DNA from: Ruania alba
Lineage (GTDB): Bacteria > Actinomycetota > Actinomycetes > Actinomycetales > Beutenbergiaceae
Direction: 5' to 3'
DNA: 64,000 nt
Assembly (NCBI RefSeq): GCF_900105765.1
Contig: NZ_FNTX01000002.1
Span: 372,001 to 436,000, forward strand
The position numbers were made by a program, and so were the translations under genes. Positions 44,892-53,887 of the stretch are shown piece after piece; position 1 is the stretch's first letter; the number at the start of each line of letters is the position of its first letter. The notes beneath the pieces are model-generated. The model was not told the DNA's origin. It searched no databases and saw only the letters and a list, made by a program, of their open reading frames with translations.

Positions 44892-44936
44892 TGTGGTGCG
44901 ATTCCGACGTACCAGGTGCGTCGGAATCACACCACA
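44892..44936. terminator. Long palindrome, family C copy 2
   Basis: Arms of 22 nt (44892-44913 and 44915-44936) with two mismatches, just after the GH78 stop on the minus strand. Nearly identical to 43861-43901. Together the two copies bracket the VIT gene and the racemase remnant. Confidence 0.7.
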
Positions 44937-44952
44937 GCCGAGCGTGGAGCAC

Positions 44953-47541
44953 TCAGCCCAGCGTCACGACGCGCCGGTGCTTCCCGTGCCCAACCGTCTC
45001 CGGCTCCGCGCCCGGCAGCTCCAGCACTCCCTCGGCACCCACCGGCACCGTCACCTCGACCACCAGCTCGCCACCGTCGATCCGCCACGAGATCGCAGCC
45101 ACGCCGTACGGGGTCAGGTGCCGCGCTGAGGCGTGGGTGAGCCCGCCGCCGGGCCGCGGAGCGAACCGAATTCGGCGATACCCCGGCTCGTCCGGAGCGA
45201 GCCCAGCAACCACCCGGTGCAACCAGTCCGCCACCGCGCCCAGGGCGTAGTGATTGAAGGAGGTCATCTTCCCCGGGTTCACGGAGCCGTCGGGCAACAT
45301 CGAGTCCCACCGCTCCCACACCGTGGTCGCCCCCTGCTCCACCTGATACAGCCAGCTCGGACACTCCCGCTCCTGCAGCAACCCGTACGCCGTCTCCAGC
45401 TCCCCGGCCGACGTCAACGCATCGGTCACCAGCGGCGTGCCGACGAACCCGGTCGCAATCCGATGCCCGGCCTCCCGGACCAGCTCAGCCAGCCGCCGTC
45501 CGGCCACCTCCCGCTGCTCAGGCGTGAGCAGGTCGAACTCCAACCCCAAGGCATAGGCGGTAACGGCGTCACTGGTCATCCGCCCGTCGCCCAGTACGTA
45601 GGTGGCCCGGAAGGCCTCGGCGACGGCGTCCGCCAGCCGCCCGTAGCGCGCCGCATCCTCGGACCGGCGCAGCCGCTCGGCCGTCTGAGCCATCAACCGC
45701 GAGGACCGCGCGAAGTAGGCGGTCGCCACCAGGTACCGGTCGGTGCGGGCGTCGGCCGGGTCGTCCGGCGGGGCGGCCGGGTCGAGCCAGTCGCCGAGCT
45801 GGAAGCCCTCGTCCCACAGGTGATCATCGCCGGCGAGCCGGTCCACCAGGTCCACCCATCGGCTGGCGCTGCCGTACTGGGTCTCGAGCACCCCGGCGTC
45901 ACCGAAGCGCTGATACAAGGTCCACGGCAGCATGGTGGCCACATCCCCCCAGGCGGCACCGGGGCGGATCGGGGTCCACATCCGGTGGGCCGGGATCACC
46001 GGCACGTACCAGGGCACGGTGCCATCGGGCAGCTGGTCGGCCTCGACGTCGCGCAGCCAGCCGGCGAGCATCCCGGAGACGTTGTAGAGGTACGAGGCCG
46101 TGGGCCCGAACACCTGGATGTCTCCGGTCCACCCGGCGCGTTCGTCGCGCTGCGGGCAGTCGGTGGGCACGTCCACGAAGTTCGACCGCATCCCCCACAC
46201 GATGTTCTCGTGCAGCTGGGTCACGAGCTCGTCCGAGCACTCGAACCAGCCAGTGCGCTCGGCGTCGGTGTGCAGCACCCGGGCCACCAGGGCGCCGTCG
46301 GCCACATCGGCGTCGAGGTCACCGGGCCAGCCGTCCACCTCGACGTACCGGAACCCGTGGAAGGTGAACCGCGGCTCCCACTCCTCCACCCCGCCCCCGG
46401 CGAGGGTGTAGTGATCGGTCGAGCGCGCCGAGCGCAGCGGCCGCGTGTACAGCTCCCCCTCCTGCAGCACCTCCGCGGTGCGCAGCCGCACCGTCGCTCC
46501 CTCGGGCCCACTCACCCGGATCCGCACCCGCCCGGCGAGGTTCTGCCCGAAGTCGAGGATCCGGTTCCCTGCTGGAGAGGTGAGCACCGCCACCGGCGTC
46601 ACCTCCTGCGTGCAGCGCACCGGCGGCGCGGTCGGGGCCACCAGCGTGGCGGGGTCGCGGTAGCGCACGGCCACCTGCTCCCACGCGCCGTCGTCGAAGC
46701 CCGGGGCCGACCAGCCCGGCTGCTCCAGCCGGGCGTCGTGATCCTCGCCGTCGTAGATCCCCGAGCGCAGGATGGGACTCGGCGCCGTCCGCCAGCTTCG
46801 ATCGGTGGCGATCGTCTCCACGCGCCCATCGGTGTAGGTCACCTCGAGCTGGCCGATGAAGGACAGGTCCTCCCCGAACACGTTCCGGAAGCCGTCGTAC
46901 CAGCCGATCCGCCCGCGGTACCAGCCGTCCGCGAGCCAGGCCCCGACGGCGTTGGCCCCCGGGTGCAGCAGCTCGGTGACGTCGTAGGTGTAGTACCGCA
47001 ACCGGGTGTTGTAGGAGGTCCAGCCCGGCGAGAGGGTGTCGGTACCGATGCGGGTGCCGTTGATCTCGGCCTCGTAGAGGCCGTGGGCGCTGGCGTAGAG
47101 GCGAGCGCTCACCACACCCTCGCCGAGCGTGAACTCCCGGCGCACCAGGGAGGGGCGGCGGCTGTCGGAGTCCCGATGCTCCAGCCACCGGCCCCCGACC
47201 GGGCGGGCCTGCCAGTCCTCGGGGGTCAGCAGACCGGCCTCCAGGACGGTCGACTCCGACGGCTCGGACCATTGACCGTCCTCCCCGCGCACCTGCACCC
47301 GCACCCCCGCCGTCTCCCTGGACGCCAGCGACTGAAGCGGCCACGGCACGAGGATCTGCTCGGCCGAATCGACCTCCACCGCGTGCTCGTCTCCTCCACG
47401 TACGACCAGCAGCCGATAGCCGGTCTGCTGCCACCCAGGCGGTGCGGAGCGGACCCGCCAGGAGAGCCGCGGGCTCGCCTCGCCGATGCCCAGCGGCTCG
47501 CGATGATGCTCGATCGTGGGGGCATCGACGATGACGCTCAT
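44953..47541 (-). CDS. GH78-family alpha-L-rhamnosidase
   Basis: An 862-aa enzyme with the Bac_rhamnosid layout. N-terminal beta domains carry ASPRLSWRV and YEAEINGTRIG..LSPGWTSYNTRLRYYTYDVT. The (alpha/alpha)6 barrel has the catalytic segment CPQRDERAGWTGDIQVF, and the C-terminal beta domain has SFNHYALGAVADWL. It removes alpha-L-rhamnose from pectic or flavonoid glycosides; the absence of a signal peptide implies intracellular action on imported oligosaccharides. The start at 47541 is 18 bases from a GAAACGTTTC palindrome shared with the divergent GH140-like gene. Confidence 0.92.
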   Translation of the reverse strand: MSVIVDAPTIEHHREPLGIGEASPRLSWRVRSAPPGWQQTGYRLLVVRGGDEHAVEVDSAEQILVPWPLQSLASRETAGVRVQVRGEDGQWSEPSESTVLEAGLLTPEDWQARPVGGRWLEHRDSDSRRPSLVRREFTLGEGVVSARLYASAHGLYEAEINGTRIGTDTLSPGWTSYNTRLRYYTYDVTELLHPGANAVGAWLADGWYRGRIGWYDGFRNVFGEDLSFIGQLEVTYTDGRVETIATDRSWRTAPSPILRSGIYDGEDHDARLEQPGWSAPGFDDGAWEQVAVRYRDPATLVAPTAPPVRCTQEVTPVAVLTSPAGNRILDFGQNLAGRVRIRVSGPEGATVRLRTAEVLQEGELYTRPLRSARSTDHYTLAGGGVEEWEPRFTFHGFRYVEVDGWPGDLDADVADGALVARVLHTDAERTGWFECSDELVTQLHENIVWGMRSNFVDVPTDCPQRDERAGWTGDIQVFGPTASYLYNVSGMLAGWLRDVEADQLPDGTVPWYVPVIPAHRMWTPIRPGAAWGDVATMLPWTLYQRFGDAGVLETQYGSASRWVDLVDRLAGDDHLWDEGFQLGDWLDPAAPPDDPADARTDRYLVATAYFARSSRLMAQTAERLRRSEDAARYGRLADAVAEAFRATYVLGDGRMTSDAVTAYALGLEFDLLTPEQREVAGRRLAELVREAGHRIATGFVGTPLVTDALTSAGELETAYGLLQERECPSWLYQVEQGATTVWERWDSMLPDGSVNPGKMTSFNHYALGAVADWLHRVVAGLAPDEPGYRRIRFAPRPGGGLTHASARHLTPYGVAAISWRIDGGELVVEVTVPVGAEGVLELPGAEPETVGHGKHRRVVTLG

Positions 47542-47557
47542 GGGAACCACCTTTGCT

Positions 47558-47571
47558 TCGAAACGTTTCAC
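47558..47571. promoter_or_regulatory. LacI-type operator between divergent GH78 and GH140-like genes
   Basis: GAAACGTTTC (47560-47569) is a perfect palindrome with a central CG, the hallmark of LacI-family sites. A second half-site ACGTTTCAC lies at 47618-47626. A -10-like TAGATT for the plus-strand gene is at 47590-47595. Related GTGAAACGT sites occur at 56163 and 57481 near the LacI gene. Confidence 0.65.
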
Positions 47572-47693
47572 TCTCATCGTAGTAGACGCTAGATTGGTGC
47601 ATGGACGCAACTGAGCACGTTTCACACGCCCTGGCAGGCAGCGCCCGGGGCGAACGAGCCCGTCGACGGACGTCGGCGACAAGGAGGTCGGGT

Positions 47694-49229
47694 ATGCCGC
47701 AGCAGACAGCGCACGTGAACCAGCCGTACGAGATCGAACTGGTCGGACCGGAGCACGCGATCCGCGCCGATCAGGTCCCGTTCCAGGCCGCGTTCACGCA
47801 CGAGAGCGGCCGGTCCATGACCGTGCTGGGCTTCTGGGACGGCGAGCGCCGCTACCTCGCCCGCATCGCTCCCCCGCTCAACGGACGGTGGACATGGCGC
47901 ACCACCAGTGACGCAGCCGAGCTGGATGATCAGTCCGGCGAGTTCACCGCTGTGCCTGCTGAGCCCGATGAGTCCCGCGCCGCCCACGGAGTCGTGCGGG
48001 TCAACTCCCGCTTCCACTTCGCCCATGAGGACGGCACCCCGTTCCGCCCGGTGGGGGCCACCGTCTACAACTGGATCCACCAGGACGAACCGCTGCGCAC
48101 CGAGACGGTGGCCTCGCTCAGCGAGGCCGGCCTGAACAAGCTCCGGTTCATGGTCTTCCCGCAAGCCGGCGGGTATGTCGAGCACGTCCCCGAGCTGATG
48201 CCGTTCGAGAAGACGGCGGACGGCTGGGACGTGGGACGCCCGAGCATCGAGTTCTTCCGCCGCCTCGACTCCCTCGTCGCGGACCTGGGTAACCACGGCA
48301 TCGAGGCCGACGTGCTCATCTTCGACGCCTACGACCGCGGCGTGTTCGGCCTGAACGAACTCACCGAGGAGCAGGACGCCGCCTACCTGCGCTACCTGGT
48401 GGCCCGCCTCGGCGCCTACCCGAACGTGTGGTGGTCGCTGTGCAACGAGTTCGACCAGATGACCGACCGGCCCGCCGAGCGCTGGACCCGCGCCGGTGAG
48501 CTACTCGCCGAGATCGACGCGCACGACCACCTGCGCTCGATCCACAACTGGATCGAGCTCTACGACTACAACCAGCCGTGGGTCACCCACGCCTCGATCC
48601 AGAACGGCTTCGCCACCGAGGCGCTCGGCCGCGCGAGCCTGTACCGGGACGTCTACGGCAAGCCGGTCGTGCTGGATGAGATCAAGTACGAGGGCGACTG
48701 CCCCGAACGCTGGGGCCAGCTCAGCGGGCAGGAGCTGGTGGACCGGTTCTGGATCACCACCAGCTCGGGTTGCTACGCCTCCCACGGGGAGAGTTTCGTC
48801 ACCGAGTCCGGCAGCCTGCACATCGTCGAGGGTGGCCGGCTGCGCGGTGAGAGCCCCGTACGCCTGGGCTTCCTGCGGGAAGTGCTGGAGGGACTGAACG
48901 TCCCCGGCCTGGACCCGATCGACAAGTGGGACGACCCGGCCTGCGTCGTCGGTACGCCCCGCGAGCAGTACCTGGTCTACCTCGGACGCGAAGCCCCTGC
49001 CGAGTGGACCTTCCGGCTGCCGCAGGGCCACAGTGGCGACCGGCTCGAGGTCGGCGACGATTTCGCGGTGGAGATCATCGACACCTGGAACATGACCCGC
49101 ACCCCGGCACCGGAGACATTCACGCTCACCGAGGTGCAGCGCAACGACGCCTACGCCACCGACAACGCCCCGCTCAGCCTGCCCGAGGGCGAGGCGATCG
49201 CCCTCCTGATCACCCGCGCCGCCGCCTGA
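47694..49229 (+). CDS. DUF5060 / apiosidase-like (GH140-type) glycosidase
   Basis: A 511-aa protein with an N-terminal immunoglobulin-like DUF5060 domain (about residues 10-85: QAAFTHESGRSMTVLGFWDG) and a TIM-barrel domain of the DUF4038/DUF5605 apiosidase-like group. Putative catalytic residues are E252 in WWSLCNEFD and E329 in VVLDEIKYEG. The related GH140 enzyme of Bacteroides cleaves the apiosyl linkage at the base of rhamnogalacturonan-II side chains. An AAGGAGG site precedes ATG 47694; GH2 follows 42 bases on. Activity on apiose is inference from family and context. Confidence 0.8.
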   Translation: MPQQTAHVNQPYEIELVGPEHAIRADQVPFQAAFTHESGRSMTVLGFWDGERRYLARIAPPLNGRWTWRTTSDAAELDDQSGEFTAVPAEPDESRAAHGVVRVNSRFHFAHEDGTPFRPVGATVYNWIHQDEPLRTETVASLSEAGLNKLRFMVFPQAGGYVEHVPELMPFEKTADGWDVGRPSIEFFRRLDSLVADLGNHGIEADVLIFDAYDRGVFGLNELTEEQDAAYLRYLVARLGAYPNVWWSLCNEFDQMTDRPAERWTRAGELLAEIDAHDHLRSIHNWIELYDYNQPWVTHASIQNGFATEALGRASLYRDVYGKPVVLDEIKYEGDCPERWGQLSGQELVDRFWITTSSGCYASHGESFVTESGSLHIVEGGRLRGESPVRLGFLREVLEGLNVPGLDPIDKWDDPACVVGTPREQYLVYLGREAPAEWTFRLPQGHSGDRLEVGDDFAVEIIDTWNMTRTPAPETFTLTEVQRNDAYATDNAPLSLPEGEAIALLITRAAA

Positions 49230-49271
49230 AGCGACCACCCACCGGCCCCCGAAGGCCACGAGGAGAACTGC

Positions 49272-52200
49272 ATGAGCACCGCCCGCTACTGGGAGTCCTA
49301 TTCCCCGGGTGAGGGTCGCCGTCGGCCTCGTGCCGAGGCACGCACGGATGCCCGCACCCTCCCCCTGAACGGCACCTGGCGGTTCCGGCTATGCCCGACG
49401 GCGGAGGGCACCGGGGCAGGGTTCCTCGCCGAGGACTTCGACGACAGCGGGTGGGACGAGATCCGCGTGCCCTCCCACTGGGTGCTCGAGGACGTCACGC
49501 CGCTGGCCGGCGGTGAGCCGCGCTCGCTGCGCGGCACCGCCGAGGGACCGCTATACACGAACACCGCGTTCCCGATCCCGATCGACCCGCCCCGGGTCCC
49601 GACCGAGAATCCGACCGGCGACTACCGGCTCGTCTTCGACGCCCCGGCGGACTGGGGCGCCTCGATCCTGCGGCTGCGCGGGGCTGACTCCTGCGCGAAG
49701 GTGTGGCTGAACGGGGTCGAGCTCGGCTGGTCCACCGGAAGCCGCCTGCCGGTGGAGTACGACGCCCCGGTGCGCCCGGGCCGCAACGTGCTGTGCGTGC
49801 GGGTGCACCGCTGGTCGGCGGGCACCTACCTGGAGGACCAGGACATGTGGTGGCTGCCTGGGATCTTCCGGGACGTCGATGTGATCGAGCGCCCCGCCGC
49901 CGCGATCGAGGACCACTACGTCCACGCCGACTACGACCACACCACCGGTATCGGCACGCTGCGGGTGGACGCCGAGGTCACCGACGGGTCACCCGCCCGG
50001 GTGCAGGTGCCCGAGCTGGGGATCGACATCCCGGCCGGGGAGACGGCCACCACCGAGGTCACCCCCTGGAGCGCGGACAGCCCGCGCCTGTACCGCGGCA
50101 CCCTCGCGACGGCGGAGGAGACGATCCAGCTGGCGATCGGTTTCCGCCGGGTCGAGATCGCCGACGGCGTCCTGCTCGCCAACGGCGCCCCGTTGCACTT
50201 CCATGGGGTGAACCGGCACGAGCACGATCCGGCGACGGGCCGCACCCAGGACCGCGACACCATGATCCGCGACATCGTGATGACGAAGCAGGCCAACATC
50301 GACGCGGTCCGCACCAGCCACTACCCGCCGCACCCGGACTTCCTCAGCCTGTGCGACGAGTACGGCCTGTGGGTGGTCGAGGAGTGCGACCTGGAGACGC
50401 ACGGGTTCATCTACGCCGGCTGGGAGAAGAACCCGCCCGACGACCCCGCCTGGTTCCCGGCGCTGCAGGACCGCATCGAGCGGATGGTCGAACCGGACAA
50501 GAACCACCCGAGCGTGGTGATCTGGTCGATGGCGAACGAGAGTTGGACCGGCGCCGGATTCGAGGTGCTGGAGCGGTGGATCCGCGAGCGGGACCCTGGG
50601 CGCCCGGTGCTCTACGAGCGCGACCCCTCCTACCGCAACTCCAACTTCTACTCCTGCATGTACCCCGAGCTGGACGCCCTGGAGGCGATCGGACGGCGCG
50701 AGGAGCCGCGACCCGACAACGTCACCGACGCCGAGGACGCCCGCCGCCGCACCTTGCCGTTCCTGCTGGTGGAGTACGCGCACGCGATGGGCAACGGACC
50801 CGGTTCGCTGCAGGACTACCAGCGCATCCTGGAGAGTTCGGACCGCTTCTGCGGTGGCTTCGTCTGGGAGTGGATCGACCACGGCTTCGATGCCCGCACC
50901 GCCGACGGCACACCGTTCACCCTGCACGGTGGCGCGGTCGATTTCCGGCCCACCGGCGGCCGGTTCTGCCTGGACGGGCTCGTCTTCGCCGACCGCACCC
51001 CCAGCCCCGGCCTGACGCAACTGGCCAAGGCCTACGAGCCGGTACGGATCGCGATCGGGGACGCGATCACGGTGACGAACCGGCGCCATGCCGCCGACAC
51101 CGCGGACCTGCAGTGGCGCTGGGAGCTGCTCGTGGACGGCCACCAGATCGCCGAGGGCGGGCTGGAGGTCCCCGCGGTCCCCGCCGGAGGCACCATCGAG
51201 GTGGCCCTCCCTGGGACCATGCCCGAACTGCCCGGCGACGGCGAAACTCACCTGAGCGTCGAGGCCCGCCTCGCGCAGGACACCCCCTGGGCCCCGGCGG
51301 GGCACGTGGTCTCGTGGGGCCAGCACCAGCTGCGCTCCGGTGGATCGCGCGTTCAGGCAGCACCCGCGGGAGCAGGCTCAGGCGCTGGAACCACGGTGGC
51401 GCCCGCGGCGCCGTGGACGAGCAACGCCCGAGGCGAGGGAGACGCCCGGGCGCACGGGACGCCGTCGGGAATCGTGCTCGGCCCGGCCACCTTCGATGGC
51501 GAGACCGGACGCCTGGTGCGCCTGGGAGACCTCGAGATGGAGGGGCCGTGGCTGGATGTGCACCGCGCCCCCACGGAGAACGACCGGGGCCAGGGAGGCC
51601 GCAACGATCTCTCGGCGGCGTGGTCCGCCGTCGGGATCGATCGGATGCTGCACCGCACGCTGGACGTGCAGGCGGACGGCGATCGGATGCGCGTGAACGG
51701 ACGGGTCGCCGCAGCCACGCATCCGCACGCGCTGGAGTACCAGCTCGACTGGTCCCTGCACGCCGGCCTGCTGTGGCTGGACGTGCACGTGGATTTCACC
51801 GGTCCGTGGGAGAAGACGCCACTGAAGGGGCTGGAGATCGTGCTGCCACGGCTGGGGCTGCTGTTCAGCCTCCCCGGGGAGTATGAGCGCGTGTCCTGGT
51901 TCGGGCGCGGCCCGGGCGAGACCTACGTCGACTCCTTCGCGGGCACCCAGGTGGGGCGGTGGCGGTCCTCGATCGATGACCTGCAGGTGCCGTACCCGGT
52001 GCCGCAGGAGAACGGCAACCACGTGCACACCCGGGAGCTGACGGTCTCGGGGCCCGGGGTGCCGGACCTGCGCGCGGTGGGCGACCCGCTGTTCGACTTC
52101 ACCGCGCGGCGCTGGACCTCCAAGGATCTGCAGGTGGCGCGCTTCCCGCACGAGCTACGCGATTCCGGACAGGTCTGGCTGAACCTGGACCACGGGCAGC

Positions 52201-52298
52201 TGGGCATCGGCTCGGCCTCGGTGGGAACGAGACTTCCCGACCAGTACCGGCTGGAGCGGGCCAGCACGTCGTGGCGAGTCGGACTCAGCCTGGGCTGA
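49272..52298 (+). CDS. GH2-family beta-galactosidase
   Basis: A 1008-aa five-domain LacZ-like enzyme. The sugar-binding domain has LNGTWRFRL and IRVPSHW. The barrel has the acid/base E423 in MANESW and the nucleophile E501 in LLVEYAHAMGNG. The C-terminal beta-sandwich has FGRGPGETYVDS. LacZ-type length and motifs point to beta-galactosidase, though beta-glucuronidase or beta-arabinosidase activity occurs in GH2. It is cytoplasmic and follows the GH140-like gene with a GAGGAG site. Confidence 0.92.
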   Translation: MSTARYWESYSPGEGRRRPRAEARTDARTLPLNGTWRFRLCPTAEGTGAGFLAEDFDDSGWDEIRVPSHWVLEDVTPLAGGEPRSLRGTAEGPLYTNTAFPIPIDPPRVPTENPTGDYRLVFDAPADWGASILRLRGADSCAKVWLNGVELGWSTGSRLPVEYDAPVRPGRNVLCVRVHRWSAGTYLEDQDMWWLPGIFRDVDVIERPAAAIEDHYVHADYDHTTGIGTLRVDAEVTDGSPARVQVPELGIDIPAGETATTEVTPWSADSPRLYRGTLATAEETIQLAIGFRRVEIADGVLLANGAPLHFHGVNRHEHDPATGRTQDRDTMIRDIVMTKQANIDAVRTSHYPPHPDFLSLCDEYGLWVVEECDLETHGFIYAGWEKNPPDDPAWFPALQDRIERMVEPDKNHPSVVIWSMANESWTGAGFEVLERWIRERDPGRPVLYERDPSYRNSNFYSCMYPELDALEAIGRREEPRPDNVTDAEDARRRTLPFLLVEYAHAMGNGPGSLQDYQRILESSDRFCGGFVWEWIDHGFDARTADGTPFTLHGGAVDFRPTGGRFCLDGLVFADRTPSPGLTQLAKAYEPVRIAIGDAITVTNRRHAADTADLQWRWELLVDGHQIAEGGLEVPAVPAGGTIEVALPGTMPELPGDGETHLSVEARLAQDTPWAPAGHVVSWGQHQLRSGGSRVQAAPAGAGSGAGTTVAPAAPWTSNARGEGDARAHGTPSGIVLGPATFDGETGRLVRLGDLEMEGPWLDVHRAPTENDRGQGGRNDLSAAWSAVGIDRMLHRTLDVQADGDRMRVNGRVAAATHPHALEYQLDWSLHAGLLWLDVHVDFTGPWEKTPLKGLEIVLPRLGLLFSLPGEYERVSWFGRGPGETYVDSFAGTQVGRWRSSIDDLQVPYPVPQENGNHVHTRELTVSGPGVPDLRAVGDPLFDFTARRWTSKDLQVARFPHELRDSGQVWLNLDHGQLGIGSASVGTRLPDQYRLERASTSWRVGLSLG

Positions 52299-52373
52299 CC
52301 CCGGGCTCCGGCGGTGAAACGCCGGCACGTCACGCCCGCCAACGCCGCGCATGTCAGCCAGATGAGCCATCAG

Positions 52374-52392
52374 ATGAATAATAATGCACAGT
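52374..52392 (+). promoter_or_regulatory. 19-bp regulatory motif, copy 2
   Basis: ATGAATAATAATGCACAGT matches 38454-38472 in 16 of 19 positions. It ends where the -35 of the ABC operon begins, so a bound regulator would touch RNA polymerase. Confidence 0.55.
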
Positions 52393-52420
52393 TGATTCTG
52401 TAGTTACGTTCGGTTAGGCT
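52392..52420 (+). promoter_or_regulatory. Promoter of the CUT1 ABC transporter operon
   Basis: -35 TTGATT (52392-52397), a 17-base spacer and -10 TAGGCT (52415-52420), about 60 bases before the ATG at 52479. Confidence 0.55.
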
Positions 52421-52478
52421 CACTGCGAGCCACACAGCGGGCCGTGCCTCGGTGCGAGCCCTCGTCAAGGAGGACGTC

Positions 52479-53825
52479 ATGAACATTCGTCACCGGCGAC
52501 GCACCGTCGTCACCGCGAGCGCCCTGCTCGCTACCTCGCTCACCCTGGCCGCCTGCTCCGGCGGGGAGGACACCGGTTCCGGATCGGGTTCGGACGCCGA
52601 CTCGGGCTCGGGCATCGGAACCGACCCGGACAGTTTCGAGGTGCTCACCGCGAACGAGAACCCCACGCTGCGCGACCAGCTGGACGCGCTGGCCGCGAAC
52701 CAGTGCTCGGCCGAGAACGAAGCGCTCCCGCTGGAGCACCGCACCATCGCCCAGGGCGACACCGTGCAACAGATCACGCTGCTCGCCAGCCAGGGCGCGC
52801 TGCCGTCCCACTTCATCGCCGGCACCGACCAGGTCCGTCCCGACGGTGACCTCGGTGGCCAAGACCTGGTGCTCGACTACGAAGCGGCCTTCACCGAGTC
52901 CGGCGCGTGGGAGAACGTGCTGCCCGCGGCCGCCTCCACCATCGAGTCGGTCTACGGCCAGATGGTCTCCATGCCGTACCAGTACAACCTCGAAGGCTTC
53001 TGGTACAACAAGGAGATCCTCGCCGAGCTCGGCCTCGAGGAGCCGCAGAGCTACGACGAACTGGTCGATGCCGCGGACGCAGCCGCTGAGGCCGGGTACA
53101 TCCCGATCGCCCAGTCCGGGGCTGACGGCTGGCCGATGACACGACTGATGGGCCTGTACATCTTCCGCAACGTCGGGCCGGACGCCATGGAGCAGATCCG
53201 CGACGGCGAGGCGAGCCTGACCGACCCGGAGTACGTGGCCGGCGCCCAGGCACTGCAGGACCTCGCGCTCTCCGGGGCATTGGGTGAGGGCTTCATCTCC
53301 CGCACCGGCGACCAGGCCACGGCGGCTCTGCTCAGCGGGCAGGCCTTGATGAAGTACGACGGCACCTGGTTGCTGAGCGCCGTCAACGACCCCGAGCGCA
53401 ACGAGGTGGGCGAGGAGAACATCGGCTTCATGCCCTTCCCGGACGTGGCCGGCGGAGCCGGCAGCGCCGACCAGTACCCCGCCAACGCCGGGGCCGCGAT
53501 GGCCATCAACCCCGAGACCTACGGCCCGTTGACGGCCGACTGGTTCGCCTGCATCGCCGAGAACTACGGCCAGCAGGCACTCAGTGAGGCCGGCGTCCTT
53601 TCCGGGTTCCAGGTCAACGGCGACGTCGGTGACATCCCGGCCGCCACCGCCGACATCCAGGAGCGGATGGCCTCGATCGACGAGACCGTGCTGTGGTTCG
53701 AGGCGCTGCTCGACTCGGAGAGCAACTCCCTGGCCTCGACGAACGCCTCTCTGCTCACCAACGGCGACATGAGCGCCGAGGAGTACATGACGCAGCTGCA
53801 GGACAGCATCGACTCCAACCGCTGA
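52479..53825 (+). CDS. Carbohydrate ABC transporter binding lipoprotein
   Basis: A 448-aa lipoprotein with twin basic N-terminus, lipobox LAAC (C26), a Ser/Gly/Asp linker and a family 1 extracellular solute-binding fold (YNLEGFWYNKEILAELGLEEPQSYDEL). It captures an oligosaccharide for the two permeases downstream. An AAGGAGG site precedes ATG 52479. No ATPase gene accompanies the operon, as usual in actinobacteria, where a shared MsiK-type ATPase serves many CUT1 systems. Confidence 0.92.
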   Translation: MNIRHRRRTVVTASALLATSLTLAACSGGEDTGSGSGSDADSGSGIGTDPDSFEVLTANENPTLRDQLDALAANQCSAENEALPLEHRTIAQGDTVQQITLLASQGALPSHFIAGTDQVRPDGDLGGQDLVLDYEAAFTESGAWENVLPAAASTIESVYGQMVSMPYQYNLEGFWYNKEILAELGLEEPQSYDELVDAADAAAEAGYIPIAQSGADGWPMTRLMGLYIFRNVGPDAMEQIRDGEASLTDPEYVAGAQALQDLALSGALGEGFISRTGDQATAALLSGQALMKYDGTWLLSAVNDPERNEVGEENIGFMPFPDVAGGAGSADQYPANAGAAMAINPETYGPLTADWFACIAENYGQQALSEAGVLSGFQVNGDVGDIPAATADIQERMASIDETVLWFEALLDSESNSLASTNASLLTNGDMSAEEYMTQLQDSIDSNR

Positions 53826-53832
53826 CACGATG

Positions 53833-53864
53833 TCGCCGGCCCTGCCCCCGGGTGGGGCCGGCGA
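53833..53864 (+). terminator. Intra-operon stem-loop after the binding-protein gene
   Basis: TCGCCGGCCC (53833-53842) and GGGCCGGCGA (53855-53864) pair perfectly, eight bases after the stop. It probably limits read-through into the permease genes. Confidence 0.7.
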
Positions 53865-53887
53865 TGTCTGCACGAAAGGACCACGCG

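Noticed and set aside
44791-45250. Plus-strand open frames after the DtxR-like boxes
   Set aside because: They overlap the 3' end of GH78 in antisense, lack ribosome sites and encode Pro/Arg-rich low-complexity sequence.
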